NCBI GenBank assembly: GCA_035771165.1
Contig: JAWNZC010000311.1
Location: forward strand, 3,646,501-3,710,500
Source of the DNA: Paragorgia papillata
Lineage: Eukaryota; Cnidaria; Anthozoa; Scleralcyonacea; Coralliidae
Length of the DNA: 64,000 nt
Direction: 5' to 3'
The notes beneath the pieces are model-generated. The model did not search any database. It had not been told where the DNA came from and saw only the letters and a program-made list of their open reading frames with translations. The position numbers and the translations under genes were made by a program. Shown in pieces: positions 15,215-27,725 of this stretch (the stretch's first letter is position 1; each line of letters opens with the position of its first letter).

Positions 15215-15740
15215 CACAGCAAAATTCTGATTCTTATTTTAAGTAAAAACAAACTTGTTTTAAGCAAATAAATGCTTAAAATAAGCAACGTTGTTCTTGT
15301 CCGTATAGTAAGAATATTTGTCTTGACAAGAATTTCTTGCAAGAATACAGTTCTTATCAAGAATCTTAACAAGAATATTTTGTCTTAAAATAAGTAATAA
15401 TATTCTTATATGATTCTTGTTTCAAGAAACAAAATACTTGTTTAAAGCAATTTTTTGCTTAAAATAAGAAAATATTTGCTTAAAATAAGCAAAATAATTC
15501 TTGTCCGTATAGTAAGAATTTTTGCCTTGACAAGAATTATATCAAGAACATTTTTTCTTAAAATAAGTAACAATATTCTTATACGATTCTTGTTTGAAGC
15601 AAAACAAGAAATACTTGCATTAAGCATTTTTTTGCTTAAAATAAGTAAAATTATATTGCCAAGAATTACATTAAGAACATTTTTACTTAAAGTAAGAAAA
15701 ATTAGGGAAAAAAGCTGCTCTGTACAATTTCTGAATATAT
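15215..15740. repeat. CACTA-1 left terminal and subterminal repeat region
   Basis: The terminal CACAGCAAAATT is followed by about 500 bp packed with short motifs in both orientations: TTCTTATTTTAAG, TTGCTTAAAATAAGCAA, TTGACAAGAA and TATCAAGAA. TTGCTTAAAATAAGCAA is itself a palindrome. In CACTA elements such arrays are the known binding sites of the transposition proteins. The short minus- and plus-strand open frames here are composed only of these repeats and are not called as genes. Confidence 0.8.
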
Positions 15741-16099
15741 AATATAATAAATGGTAAACCTGCAATCTAAAATTTAATAATAGAATAACTCATTTTAACT
15801 TTAATAATAGAATAACTCATTTTAACCGCAAGTTTTAATTACAACATGTATAATTATTATAAAAACTACAATTAAAGGGGAAGTCTGTCTGTAAAATAAC
15901 CTGAGCTTATTTGATACTGTATAAAATCTCCACCTTTAATGCACAAACCAAGAAATCACACCATGAAGTTGCACGCGTAGACACCTCAATCACGGTATAT
16001 AACCTTTATAACGTATAGTAGTATACGATTGTTCAAACAAGAACAAAAGTTCAATATTATATACTGTATGTATCAAATTAATGTTTAAAAAAACATGGT
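15741..16099. other. Non-coding stretch downstream of the CACTA-1 accessory gene
   Basis: AT-rich sequence between the subterminal repeats and the stop codon of the accessory gene. It holds a short tandem duplication of the stretch taatagaataactcatttt near 15778-15825. It should contain the 3' untranslated region of the minus-strand gene. Nothing else is recognised. Confidence 0.4.
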
Positions 16100-18788
16100 C
16101 TACGCACTGTTCTTGAACTTCGTATATTCTTCAATGGCAGTGTTGAAGGGAGATAACAGTTCTGCTGGTGTGGATTTATCCCCAAATATAAAATTGTGTA
16201 ATACTGAAAGCCCAAGCTCATGGGACGGAGGGTAATCTATATCCAGGACGTAAAACATTCCAATGAATGCAAGTACAGCTTCCATTACTTTGTCCAATTC
16301 GATTGTGACCATAATTGAACCTTTGCAAATAATGTATGCTGTTGTTGAGTCAATCAACATTGTAAGGCCATTTCCTTGCTTTCTAGAACAACACTGTTCA
16401 GGATCCTCATTCTCCTGACAAAAAATAGTATACTGTAGTTAGACAGGGAAGTGACAAGGCTTGTTCTTATCCATGGTCCTTAGCCCTTAGCCTGCAAATA
16501 CTGTGCAGTCACCTTGCAATTTGGATGCTATGACACTGGCCAATATAATTACTTATTCCAAAATTATATGTGGCCAATAAAACTTACAGTATTCGAAATG
16601 ACTACCAATTTACATCTTCTATATGCATCTAAATTGACCCTTAAGACCTTAGCTTGTTGTCGTACAGTACATGTATATACAAAACCAAAAGATTGTTTAC
16701 TCTACAACGAGGTCATAAGGGAAAATTTTGTACGTACATGTATATGTTAATAGTAAATTGGCAGCCATTTTGGAATATAAAATAAGTTGTGCCCAAAAAT
16801 TCAGTATTTAAAGGATGTGTGCTCCAATGGATATAGTTCCCCAAAATTAGACAGAAGACCACAATGGCTCTTCTATCTAATTCGAGAGACTAATTCATTA
16901 GTGAACTCTATAACAGAGATTCACATTTAGAGTCAAGGGACTCTACTCTACATAAAATTCACTATATAATCACATGTCTAATCTTGATGAATTAAAACAT
17001 GTAATATAGAACAGTGAAATACTTGACCAGGATTGGCTGAGTAGATGCCACCACTCTCTAATATTACAGTACATACATGTATTTACTCTTACCTTTATGA
17101 CATAAACCAGATCAATGGCCTTCCTTGTGTTTTTGCTTGTTTTCCCTGATGATCCACCAAAAATGCTATGGACATGTTTCAAAATATGAACAATCTTTGC
17201 AGCTGTAGAGAACGAGAAAAAAGATACCATATCTTAAGTTCTTAACACTCGAAATTAGGAATGCATGATGGGATTAGTACATGGATTGTCAAGCCTTTGA
17301 AGGTGACTTGAAGGATGACACAATAATAATGAACGTACATGTAACTGAAGAAAAACACACATAAAAAAGCTACAGCTATTGTCCACTTGGAAAGCCCAAA
17401 CAAATTAGGAACCCAATATTATCACAATCATGTCATCAAGATAATTTATATAAAATGAACAAAAATATAAGAAACTTTCCATATTAAAAAACACCTATAA
17501 AATACACACATAGCATATTTTTACCCTTGCCACTACAATTAATGTATCTTATTGTCTTACTTGCAGTTGGCTTGCTTGGATGTCCAACACTCTTTTTGGA
17601 AACACCAAAATAAATTAAAAAATCTATTTCGTTTTGGAGTCTCTTGACGCATTCATTCATGAATGAATCTGGCTTGTCTTGTACTTCTTTCCCAATGATT
17701 CTTCTTACCTCCTCAATTATCTAGAAAAAACAATGAAATACATTACAACTGTCAAGTAACTTCAAATTGGACTTTGATACATTATATCGAAACTTACAAC
17801 CGTACTTGATGTAATTTGGAATTTAGTAATGAACTATACCAGAACATGCATACATTACATGTACTGTAATTTCTGGGTTATTACCTGCATGGTATATCCA
17901 GGACTAACTGATGTGTTTCAGCTGCCGAACCGATCATTATTTTCCATGCATGTTTGTGGTTTCAAAATAAGACCATGGAAATAGTAGTCCTGATCATTTT
18001 ATACGGTATTTGGACTTTGTGTTGGGGTTAACTTAATTGTTTAAAACAGTTTGACCCCTGAACAGGCTAAAATAGGCCAAGAAAAAGTTTTCATTTTTCC
18101 TGAACTGGCCAAAACCGGCCAGTATACTCTGACAACCTGTCTTTGTAAGCCCCTCCCCCACCCCAAAAGGGATATTCGGCTAATCATATGTTCGTCTACT
18201 GAGCATATAAATAATTATATGTTTTAAAACTTGGTTCAAATTTCAACATGTAGCACGTTAATGGCAAAACATCCAGTATGGTACCAAGGGTTAAGACAAA
18301 TGTGAGACAAGCTGATCATGAATCAGTGAATGTTTGCTTCTTGGCAAACAACAAAAATGTCAACACTCCTCTGAACCAAGGGAATTTTACTGGTTTAATT
18401 ACATTGTATAACTGCAGTACTGACCGATCACAATCTACCAGTAAAATCATTGAATCGCATTATGGGATGTGGAACACAATTACCAGTACATGTATTTTGT
18501 AAACATAGGCTTAAGAAGTAAACACTACAGATACAGTACAGTAACCCGCACCATTATTACTTGCACTGATATGTCAAAATTAACAGATAACCCATGGGTA
18601 ATCACACAGAGATTAGGGTAGCCTGTAATATAGGATGTAGAAAAGTTTGAGCACTCTGGGCCCATGCGCACTTCACGCTATCTGAATGTACTTCACAAAT
18701 GCTGTCCCACATGCGGTTGTCACCGACAATCGCATGTGTATAAGTAATTGATGAAATTCATTCAGATTGTTCCAAGCTACACTGATTG

Positions 18789-18843
<55 letters not shown>

Positions 18844-21800
18844 CCATTACTGTACCTCTACATGATTTTTGAAACAAGGATAGGCCTCAAATAGTTTTAT
18901 GTGCCGATCTTCAGTTGCCATATTTTGAATACGGCTCCGCCGTCCCTCAAATTCTTTATTTAAGTATAAATTAATGTTTGTTGGTGATGGTTTGCCTTTC
19001 TGCATCTCCTTTACCAAAGCATTATAGTGCCTGTCCATTATTTGTTGGCTGAATGGTTCATCTACAGTAAACATATGGAATCATTAGACAATAATTGTAC
19101 ATTTAAGTGGCCATCTCATCTGAATTCCCAACTGTAGTTGGAGGCAGCAAGGTTAGCCAGAGTAAAAATACTAAAAGGCACTCTTGCATGGGCAGTAAAG
19201 GGTTAAACCCATTTAGGGTCAAGGGACACTTTAGCATTTTATAATTCTAGTTAACACCAGACAAATTCATTCAGCATAGTACTGTAGGCCACCAGTCCCT
19301 CAATGTAAGGCAAGAAGGTCAGGCTATTTAACAGTATTATTCACCAAGGGCACTGGAGATGAATAGCGGTGGCTAACGTTACTGTATGCTATATGTCCTG
19401 CTTCTGAAGACAATGCCGATGGAGGTATCATTACCTATTTAAATCTTATACCATAGGTGAATATTTGTAATTATAGCATAATTAATATACCTCATAAACT
19501 ATAGGTTCATATTCCTATTTTTTCCGTATTCTCATACCTAAATATCAATTTCATGCAAGATAAGGTCACTCGGCTTGGTGTACTTGAGATTTGTCAGCAA
19601 AACAGTTTTTATATATTTTTGGATATATTCACGGCTATAAAAGTCTAAAGAAACATACAGGTAGTCTGTGAACACTGTTCTACTCAATTTTATCTTATCA
19701 ACATTTGTACGTAGCGGTATATTTGCATATACACTGTACCACAAAATCTCTTTCTTCGCTAAACAGAGCAAAACTGTCAGCCACTTTGTTTTGCTTGGAG
19801 GTGAATAGTGCATGATATCCCGAGATAGAAGAGCCAATCAGATTGTGTATAAAGCACTATTCACCTGCAACTAAAAGAGATTAACCCTTTCACACATTAC
19901 CCCAACCATTCCAGGTGAGTAAAACCTGTTGTGCATATTCGGGATATTACTCACCAGAGGTTTCACAACCAGGGTATTCTAATTCCTCCACATTAACTTC
20001 ATCGTCTTTATTTTTTTCAACTTCATCTTTTTTGTCGACAATTTCTTTCTTTATTTTTTTGTTTGGCCCCTGTTTCTTCTCAACTGGCTTGAGATTATAA
20101 AGTCTCTTTTTCAATTGTTTGAAGATAACACCCTAAACATTTAAGCACAACATTGAAGCTGATGGATGGGGAATGACACATTGAGACCAAAATCAGTTTT
20201 TCTAAAAAACTACTGAGCATATCTAATAATTTTTTTCTACACTTGTCATTTGGCATTTTGACCATGCAGTCAAAATTAAGGGATGTCTGAACAATCTTCA
20301 AATCATTTTCACAAAACTACCAGGTTTGATCAATTGCAAGAGTCTGTTCAGTTTGGTGAATTTTGGCATAGTCACACTTTTCTTTACTAAAACTAGTATC
20401 AGATTTAAGCAAAAACAAATCATACAATTATGTACTTTTAAGCAAAATGCTTATCCTATATGTACAAGCGTCAAAATAATGGCTGGCAGGTCACTGGTGA
20501 AAGTGACTGGCCAAATGAATTTTTAAGAATTGACTGTTGACCAGCTGTTATTTTGAGTTCCTTTACTCATTAAAAAGAACAAAGTTTCAGTCAGCCAAAA
20601 CATTAATCAAAACAGAACAAAGAATGTGCTTGAGAGAGGACAGAGTTACTGACCAGATGACTGTTATGCTGCAATTTAGTTGCATAGAAACTTTTGACCC
20701 ACTTCCAGCTACAGTATTGACCTTTGGAATAGTAGCAGCTGCAGAAGTATTTCCAAAACCCCTACACCACTCAGGATGAGCAAACTACCAGTAGCAGTGA
20801 TGAGGACTAATCACTAATTTTTAATATTATTTACTATACCACTACGGTCTGATAATTAAACATTAATTTATTTTTAGTGATTCACTGATATTGTGTTTTG
20901 CTAATAAATTATTAACGAGGACCTAAATAAAATTATAAGTCACTTGATACACTTGTGAAAATTTAATATCATTGAAATATTGGAGGACCAGCAAAATTGG
21001 TGGAGGACCATTGCAGTTTCAGTTAGTGCTGGTTCGATACTCAATATTATCGAAAAATTTAATAATTGGCTTTGTCGATACCGATACTTTGAGTTTTTGA
21101 TGTTTTCAATAATATTGAATGTCGATACTTTTGATATAGGAATACAGTACTTCCGATACTGACAAAAGAAAACCTGCCAAACAGTTCTGTAAACTGGAAC
21201 ATTCTCTTTTATTTCTATTTTATTTTATCTATTTTATTTTATTTACTGGAACTTTCTATTTTATTTGTTATTATTGTTTGTTGTTTTATCCTAAAACCCT
21301 ATTCAATTTTGTTTATCGATTTCATGAATTGACATTGCATTGTGGATTTTGCCTTACTGCAGGAATTGATGGAATATTAAGTATTGAAAATAAATCATGG
21401 TATCGAGTATCAAATGAAAATTAGGTAACAAACCAGCACCAGTTAGTGAAAAAATGTTAAGCATGACTCATGGAGTCTACAAGGCAAAGGTACAGCTAGT
21501 ACTATAATGTATTACCAAAATATTGGCATTGTATACAGTAGAAGGTGCAAGATGTGTCAATTCTGTGTAATAAAAAAATGTCGACTGTGTAATAAAAAAA
21601 GGTTGATTATAACTTACATGTTTGGTTGCATCGTCGCATAATTGGGGATATGTAACAACAAGACTTTTAGCCATTTCCATCACCTCATTTGTTGTTGGCA
21701 TCCTGTTCCATGGGGGGTTAAATGCTGTGGATATCATGTTGTTGATGGTTCCCCTGACTAACCGATGCCGTAACTCAGGCGGTATATTTCCAGCTTTCGC

Positions 21801-23025
21801 AGCGAAGTCAACATCTTGATCACAGTAAATTGTGTACTCTGGTGATTTGGCTTGAGATATTGTTGTTCTTTGGAGTTTGAAGGGATCGCTTCCAGAAGAG
21901 CTTTCTTTTCCTTTGGATGTTGGTGTACTTGCACAGGAACTCAAAGATCCATCTGAGTCATTTACATTTTCAACACAAATGGCATCAATTTTTCTTTTCC
22001 CAGTTCCACTTGTTTCCATATTTTCCTATTAACAAAAATAACATTTTTTAAAAATTTTAACATTTTTTTTTAAAGGTATTACTCTCACTGTATACAGTTA
22101 ACAGAAATAAAATTACAATACAAGCATAAACTTACCGAAGATATTATATTCCATATCCGAGATCTTAACACCACCCCCTTTAAGCCTGGTGCTGGAATAA
22201 CCTCTTTAAGAGCTTCAAAACAAAGGTTCTTCACATCGTCATCTGTTAAGCCACCATCTACAAAAAATAACAGTTGATATATAATCACGGCCGCTTGAAG
22301 TTGTAGCTTCTAAAGTTTGAGATTCATTCAGTTTGAGACTTTCAGTTTGAGAAAGTTTGAGAGTATCAGGCCGGGCCAACCGTGTCAATTACGTCATTCA
22401 TTATTCTACTGCGAAATTTTCGTGACTACAGAATAAATACATAATGCGGGGGGTACGCGCATCACACGTAGATCAGGGCTCCAATAAATTAATAGAGCCC
22501 TATATATAAACGACTTGTATTTCCCCAAATTATATTATTAAAAAAAACTATTTGTATACCAAGAAAAAGCACTGGGTGCACTCGTTTAACTGTCTAAGCA
22601 AGCACCACAATTTATAGCACAAACTGCCTAGCATCCGCAAAATTCGAAACTTTCTTTTCGAAAGCGAGTGTCAATGAGCCATCTCTTCCGAAGGGCCGAA
22701 GGGGCATCTTGCCCCGGGCAAGAAACCATTTATATAACACCAAAGAACTAGTCTACTTTATGCGATGGTTGTTCCTATTGTATTGTGAAATACTATAAAA
22801 CCTTCGTGAAGACTTCCGAAATACTTCCTAATGGTAATCCAACAATCAAGCTTCACTTAAATTTTTAAACGACCACATGTAAATTGTAAAATGAAGCTGA
22901 CAGCAATCTAGCAATCCATTGCAATCCATAAAATATTTGGTAAAACTTAACCTCAACATACCTCTCAAATCCTTAGCCACTTGCTCATCGATTTCCCCAA
23001 TCTTTTTAATTAATCCTTCAGCCAT
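16100..23025 (-). CDS. CACTA-1 accessory protein, 8 exons, 520 aa
   Basis: Exons in transcription order are 22962-23025, 22136-22257, 21618-22025, 19955-20132, 18856-19061, 17561-17720, 17093-17202 and 16100-16414. All junctions are GT/AG and the phases fit, giving 521 codons including a TAG stop. The start is the ATG at 23025, after which the frame reads MAEGLIKKIGEIDEQ. Exon 2 looks like a small helical, possibly SAM-like, segment. Exon 3 is serine-rich and then carries a conserved-looking block with WNRMPT. Exon 4 is lysine- and glutamate-rich. The last exon ends in a hydrophobic block with the pattern ID-x-T-x-AYII-x-KG. I recognise this layout from uncharacterised accessory-type proteins linked to animal EnSpm elements. 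A role in binding the element's ends, like plant TnpA, is inference. A related C-terminal block occurs at 41655-41915 and 59657-59967. Confidence 0.75.
18792..18841. repeat. (TA)n microsatellite
   Basis: About 25 uninterrupted TA dinucleotides lie in the intron just downstream (minus-strand sense) of accessory exon 18856-19061, beginning about 15 bp from its splice donor. Confidence 0.95.
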
Positions 23026-23340
23026 ACTGCAATGTCGATAGTTAACTTTTTTCAAAGTTTTTTTCAAAGGTCGTTGAAAAAAAAAAGAAGAACGCTAGCG
23101 CTCTTTTGCAGAGTTGCACTTGCACGTCACGTGATACATCCCAGAAGTCTTTGTAAGCGCACCGGGAACCCAATCAGTGCCCAAGATGCTTTTCGAATGG
23201 TCATGGAATATTCATGGTATTCCTTCTCTGCAAAGCAGCTTTAATACACACTCCTAGAAGCTCTCTATAAAGAAGTAAGAAACCACAGAGTTGCCTGCGG
23301 ATGAGGCTACGTTTAGAATTCTCGTCAGTAATTGTGAAAG
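23026..23340. promoter_or_regulatory. Shared divergent upstream region of the two CACTA-1 genes
   Basis: Only 315 bp separate the minus-strand start at 23025 from the plus-strand start at 23341, so both genes must be driven from this interval or from inside each other. It is less AT-rich than the surroundings and includes CACGTCACGTGA near 23123, an E-box-like palindrome. No clear TATA box is seen. CACTA-3 has the same divergent arrangement, with a 432-bp interval. Confidence 0.5.
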
Positions 23341-26300
23341 ATGCAACGACTCCTTGAAAGGAAAAGCAGAAATGAGCCCTGGTCTTGTACGCGGTGTTAT
23401 CGTTTCCAAGCTCTGACTTTAAGGATATTGATGAGGCACTATAATATTATACATGGAAATGAACCAAACTTTCGAGTAGTTTGTAGCATCGATGGGTGCC
23501 CTGCAACGTTTAACCTCTACGATTCCTTCTACAGACATGTAAAAAGGCGCCATAAAGAATTGTATGATGAAAATTTGAAGGCATGTGAAGAAAATGCCGA
23601 GGACGAAAACCAACGCGAGAGTGCCAACGAAGATGAAAATGAAAGTGTCGATGTTAGTACTTCAGATGACGACTCAGAAAACACAAGTAGAAGTGATGAT
23701 GTAGAGGAAGAGCAGCAAGACAAGGTATAATCATGTTATTTTGGGTTATAAAGCTTGAGTTAAATATGGGTGAGGATTTGGCCATTAATTGGGCGATTTC
23801 ATTTATTAATATGTACCCTATTAAGGGGTGACCCATAGAATTTGCTGAAAAAACTCCCTATATTTTTGCATTTTAATGATATCCAAGGGGGAAATGGAGA
23901 CTACACTTAGGTATAATTATAATCTATCTATAAAGGGGGGATGAAGACTTGTTTATCCTAAACTATAGGGGTTGACAACTGACAAGCAATGCCTCAATTT
24001 TATTCTGGCATACAGCAGACAACTTTATTCAGAAGAGTGGGGCACATGCCCCTTTAAAGTGAAATGCAACGAAAAAAGTTTTCAAACTTATCCTTATCAT
24101 TAGACTGCTGTATAAGATATAGCATGTTTAAGAAGTTGTGTTTGTAAACATGGGATATGGTTTGGTTGAGCAGAAAATCTAAAGCCCTAATCAAACGAGA
24201 ATGCAAGTCATCGCAAGTTGGCAGTCAGAATTTCTGTGGTGGTCGTTCGAACACCCAAATTAACAAAATAAAGGTTTCAGGAGTGTTTTAAACAAGTTTT
24301 AACTTTGTCACGGTACATGTATTTTCGGGAAATTATTCAGAGTGGCTGGCTGAGATAGCATGACTGCCAACTTGTGATGACTTGCGTTCTCATTTGATTA
24401 GGGCTTAAAGCTTGTGATGTCACAGTTGGTGAGCCTCATTTGAGCGAAATGGTTATTCTAGGTATTTAAGCCATTTGCAACCATTTACCTCCCCTTACCA
24501 ACAGGATTGTAAGGCTGTTTTCTCAAAAACATCAGTTCAAACTCGTAAGTTGAAATTTGTCAACAGTTCACCAACTGTGACATCACAAGTTCAATATTTA
24601 TAATCCCAATATCTCCACACTGAAATGGTGTACGAGTCTCAAACGTTTCACAGTACTTAGTTAGCATGTCGTCTTTAATTTAAGCAACAATCATGAACAA
24701 CATTAAAAATTGTGGCATTTCACCTTTTATTATATGCATGACAAAATTACTGCATTCTGATTGGTTGAGAGGAGTACAATTATTTTATTAATTGTACTGC
24801 AGTACAATTAATAAAAATGGAGAAGGCCCTGGGAACGATGTTGACAATAAAATTCAAAATGGCGACTAATGCTGCAATGGAAAGTTTTCACATAAAATAA
24901 TAAAGGAGGTCCCAGGCAGGAATGGGTTAAACTTAAATTCAACTTCTACTGTAGGTTGGTAAAGTGGACATCCAAAAAAGTGCAGCCTCCTTCCTTCTAA
25001 AAGTTAAAGAAAGAAATAAAATTCCACAGGTATACTGTAGTAAGGCATCAACAAATCAATTCATGCAGTGTTAAAATAATTTAGATGGCTACTGTAGGAA
25101 TCTATTTATTACAAGACATTACTTGGAGAAACAATTAACAAATTATAGTTAACATAGAACCAAATTTTAACATCTTCTAGGTTGCAATGGGATCCATTTT
25201 AGACAGCACTCGTACTTTGGTAAGGCAAGTGGTGGATAGTTTAAAAAGTGATGTTCTAGCAACCTTTCAATCAGACAACCAGAAAGAGGAAGTGGAAAAT
25301 TTGTTTCAGTGTGCTCAAGATCCATTTACTGGCATTGACACAGAGGCTCTGCAATCAACATACGTTAAAAAGCACTTCCATTATGTTGGACATAAGGAAA
25401 TCACCCTTGGGAAAATACTTTCCAGAAAGAAGAAAGGATCAAAAAGAATTATATATGAGAAAGAAGAAAAGTTAATTTATATTCCCCTTGTGGATAGTGT
25501 GCAGCAGATGCTTTCTAATGAACGAATAGCAGGTATGATTCTTAAAAACCCACATAATTGTTATGACGGTGTATTTTATGATATGCATGATGGTAGTGTC
25601 TATAAAAACGACAAGTATTTCCAAGAACATGAAAACGCCCTTCCACTAGTGATTTATCATGATGAACTAGAAGTTTGCAATCCGCTGGGAAGTAACGCAG
25701 GCACCCATAAAGTGGATATGTTTTACTACACGATTGCCAACATCTCTCCAAAGTTCAGATCTAAACGATGTGCTGTTCGTTTATTAGCAATTGCTAATGC
25801 AGCAATTGTTAAAAAGTATGGCATTAATGCTGTTATGAAGCACATTGTAGATGATTTGCAGCTGCTTTACAGGGGTGTTGGCATGAATGTAAATGGCACC
25901 GAAAGAGTTATCCATGGCAAAGTGTTGATGTGCACCGGTGACACTCTTGGTCAACATTACTGGGGTGGCTTCAAAGAAGGTGTCGGTGCATCATTTCAGA
26001 AATGTAGGCATTGCCAATGTGAATTTCAGCAAATGCAAACCGATTTCACAGAGGAAGCATTCACCCTTCGCACAAAAGAAAGCTACACCACCCAATGCAA
26101 CGAGATTGAGCAGGCTCCAACAGAGAATATAAAGAAAGATCTGCAAACAACATATGGCATCAATTTGAGAAGTCAATTATGTCAACTTCCCACATTTGAT
26201 GTTACAAAGCAACTTCCCCAGGACATTATGCATACCTTGTTGGAAGGAACTGTGCAATATGAAGTTCGGCTAGTTCTCCTCCATTTCATTCAAATGCGCA

Positions 26301-27361
26301 TGACAACTTTGCCAGTAATAAATGCGGCAATTGTTAGTCATGAATATGGCTATACTGAAGTTAGTGACAAACCAGGGCCTCTTAAAGAATCAGTATTCTA
26401 CGGTGATGAAAGATACAAATTAAAATATAAAGCATCACAGGCGCGACTATTCCTTCACTTATTGCCATTTCTGATTGGACCTTTGGTTGATATGGAAGAT
26501 CCGTTCTACATGTTTTTGGTGGAACTTATTCAAATAGTCAAGTTAATCTTTTCACCTGTTATCAAGATGGCAAGCATCAACTACTTGAAGCAACTTATTA
26601 CAGAACACCTCTTGAATTTTAAACAGCTTTTCCCCAATGCCAACATCCTACCTAAGCAGCACTATCTCCTACATATTCCATCAACAATTCAGATGTTAGG
26701 ACCAATGGTGCGCTCTTCATGCTTTGCTTTTGAATCTGCACACGGTTATTTTAAAGATCTTGCCAGAAAGCAAAATTTTAAGAACTTGCCTTTGTCACTA
26801 GCAAAACGACACCAATTCAGTGAATGCAGCAACTTTGGAGATGCAGATGAAAGTCCAAGTTCGCATCCTTTGTTTTCTAGTGAAATATGTTACGGGGTGG
26901 TAAAGAAGCTAGAAGCAGAGAAGTGTCAAATTCTTAGAGAAAAGTTTGACATGTGTGGTCTTTTACCTGGTGTGAGACTTGTAAATGTTCACAAAGTAAG
27001 CTGGATCACGGTGTTTGGTACCAAGTACAGCAAATCGGGTGTTATCGTTGTTAACGCTGTTGGAGATCCAACTTTGCCAGTCTTTGGAATCATATCAGCC
27101 ATATGGTTGGTAAGCGATTTTGTTTATTTTGGTGTAAACATTCTGCAGACGGTGCATTTTGATTACCACCATCAAGCTTATCTTGTGACAGAGATAAACA
27201 ATGATGAGAAAAGCATGGTGTATGCTTACGAAAGTTTGGTTGACTTCAATGTTCTTCATGTCAAAAAAGACAAATATGGCAATAGATACATTCCAGTTAA
27301 ATATGATTTGGATGACATATTTGAGGAACATGTTAAGGGTCAAAGTCCGCTGAGTGAGTGA
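23341..27361 (+). CDS. CACTA-1 transposase, 3 exons, 879 aa
   Basis: Exons are 23341-23724, 24955-25029 and 25181-27361. All are phase 0 with GT/AG borders, giving 128, 25 and 726 codons plus a TGA stop. Residues 16-71 form two C2H2 fingers (C16, C19, H33, H38; C48, C53, H66, H71), followed by an acidic linker (about 82-128). Exon 2 supplies the SAASFLLKVKERNKIPQ stretch typical of this family. The large exon holds a CRHCQC cluster (C428, C431, C433), a D-x-M-H-x-LLEG motif (D501, H504, E508) and FAFESAHGYFK near residue 671. These are hallmarks of EnSpm/CMC-type transposases in animals, which cut and rejoin the element's ends in the nucleus. No stop or frameshift is present. It is divergent from the accessory gene, which fits the two-gene CACTA plan. 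The function is well supported; the exact 5' start is less certain. Confidence 0.85.
24182..24406. mobile_element. MITE-like foldback in intron 1 of the CACTA-1 transposase
   Basis: About 48-bp inverted repeats, beginning AGCCCTAATCAAACGAGAA and ending with the inverse near 24405, enclose a short centre. Arms agree at roughly nine of ten positions. The element lies wholly inside the 1.23-kb intron, so it does not disturb the coding frame. Confidence 0.7.
24411..24589. mobile_element. Second MITE-like foldback in the same intron
   Basis: Perfect 22-bp inverted repeats CTTGTGATGTCACAGTTGGT (plus GA) at 24411-24432 and 24568-24589 enclose about 135 bp. It starts 4 bp after the neighbouring foldback ends, so the two may have inserted one next to the other. 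Confidence 0.65.
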
Positions 27362-27725
27362 GTGAGAATTGCTGCTGTTACACACGCGTATGTATATTTT
27401 GTTTGTATTCTTGGTATTTTATGGGTTCTCGATTACTAATAGTAACCAAATATTTTATGCCTTGTTTATACTATACAGCATTATATTGCAGTACCAAACT
27501 AATTATCTTGAAATTGTTTCGGTCATAGCATGCAGTAAGTACCAAACTACATGTAATTATCTTGAAATTGTTTCGGTCATAGCTTGTTGCTTGTTTTGAA
27601 ATGAAAATTATTTACTTGTTTTTAGCAAACTATATAATTATCACATGTTTACACTAAGAAAGTATTGGTTTAAGCCTGTAGTATGCAGTATATAAATTTC
27701 CTAATGATTTTCTTATATTCTTGTC
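27362..27725. other. Non-coding stretch downstream of the CACTA-1 transposase
   Basis: AT-rich 3' flank. It contains an imperfect tandem duplication of the stretch aattatcttgaaattgtttc near 27501 and 27555. No gene is seen. The right subterminal repeats begin at its end. Confidence 0.5.

Noticed and set aside
15442..15765. Overlapping frames of 95-133 codons on both strands at the left end of CACTA-1
   Set aside because: They consist of the low-complexity subterminal repeats and have no partner exons.
20980..21475. Repeated words such as cgatactttga and tattttatttta in an accessory-gene intron
   Set aside because: Low-complexity AT-rich sequence without a clear unit or boundary.
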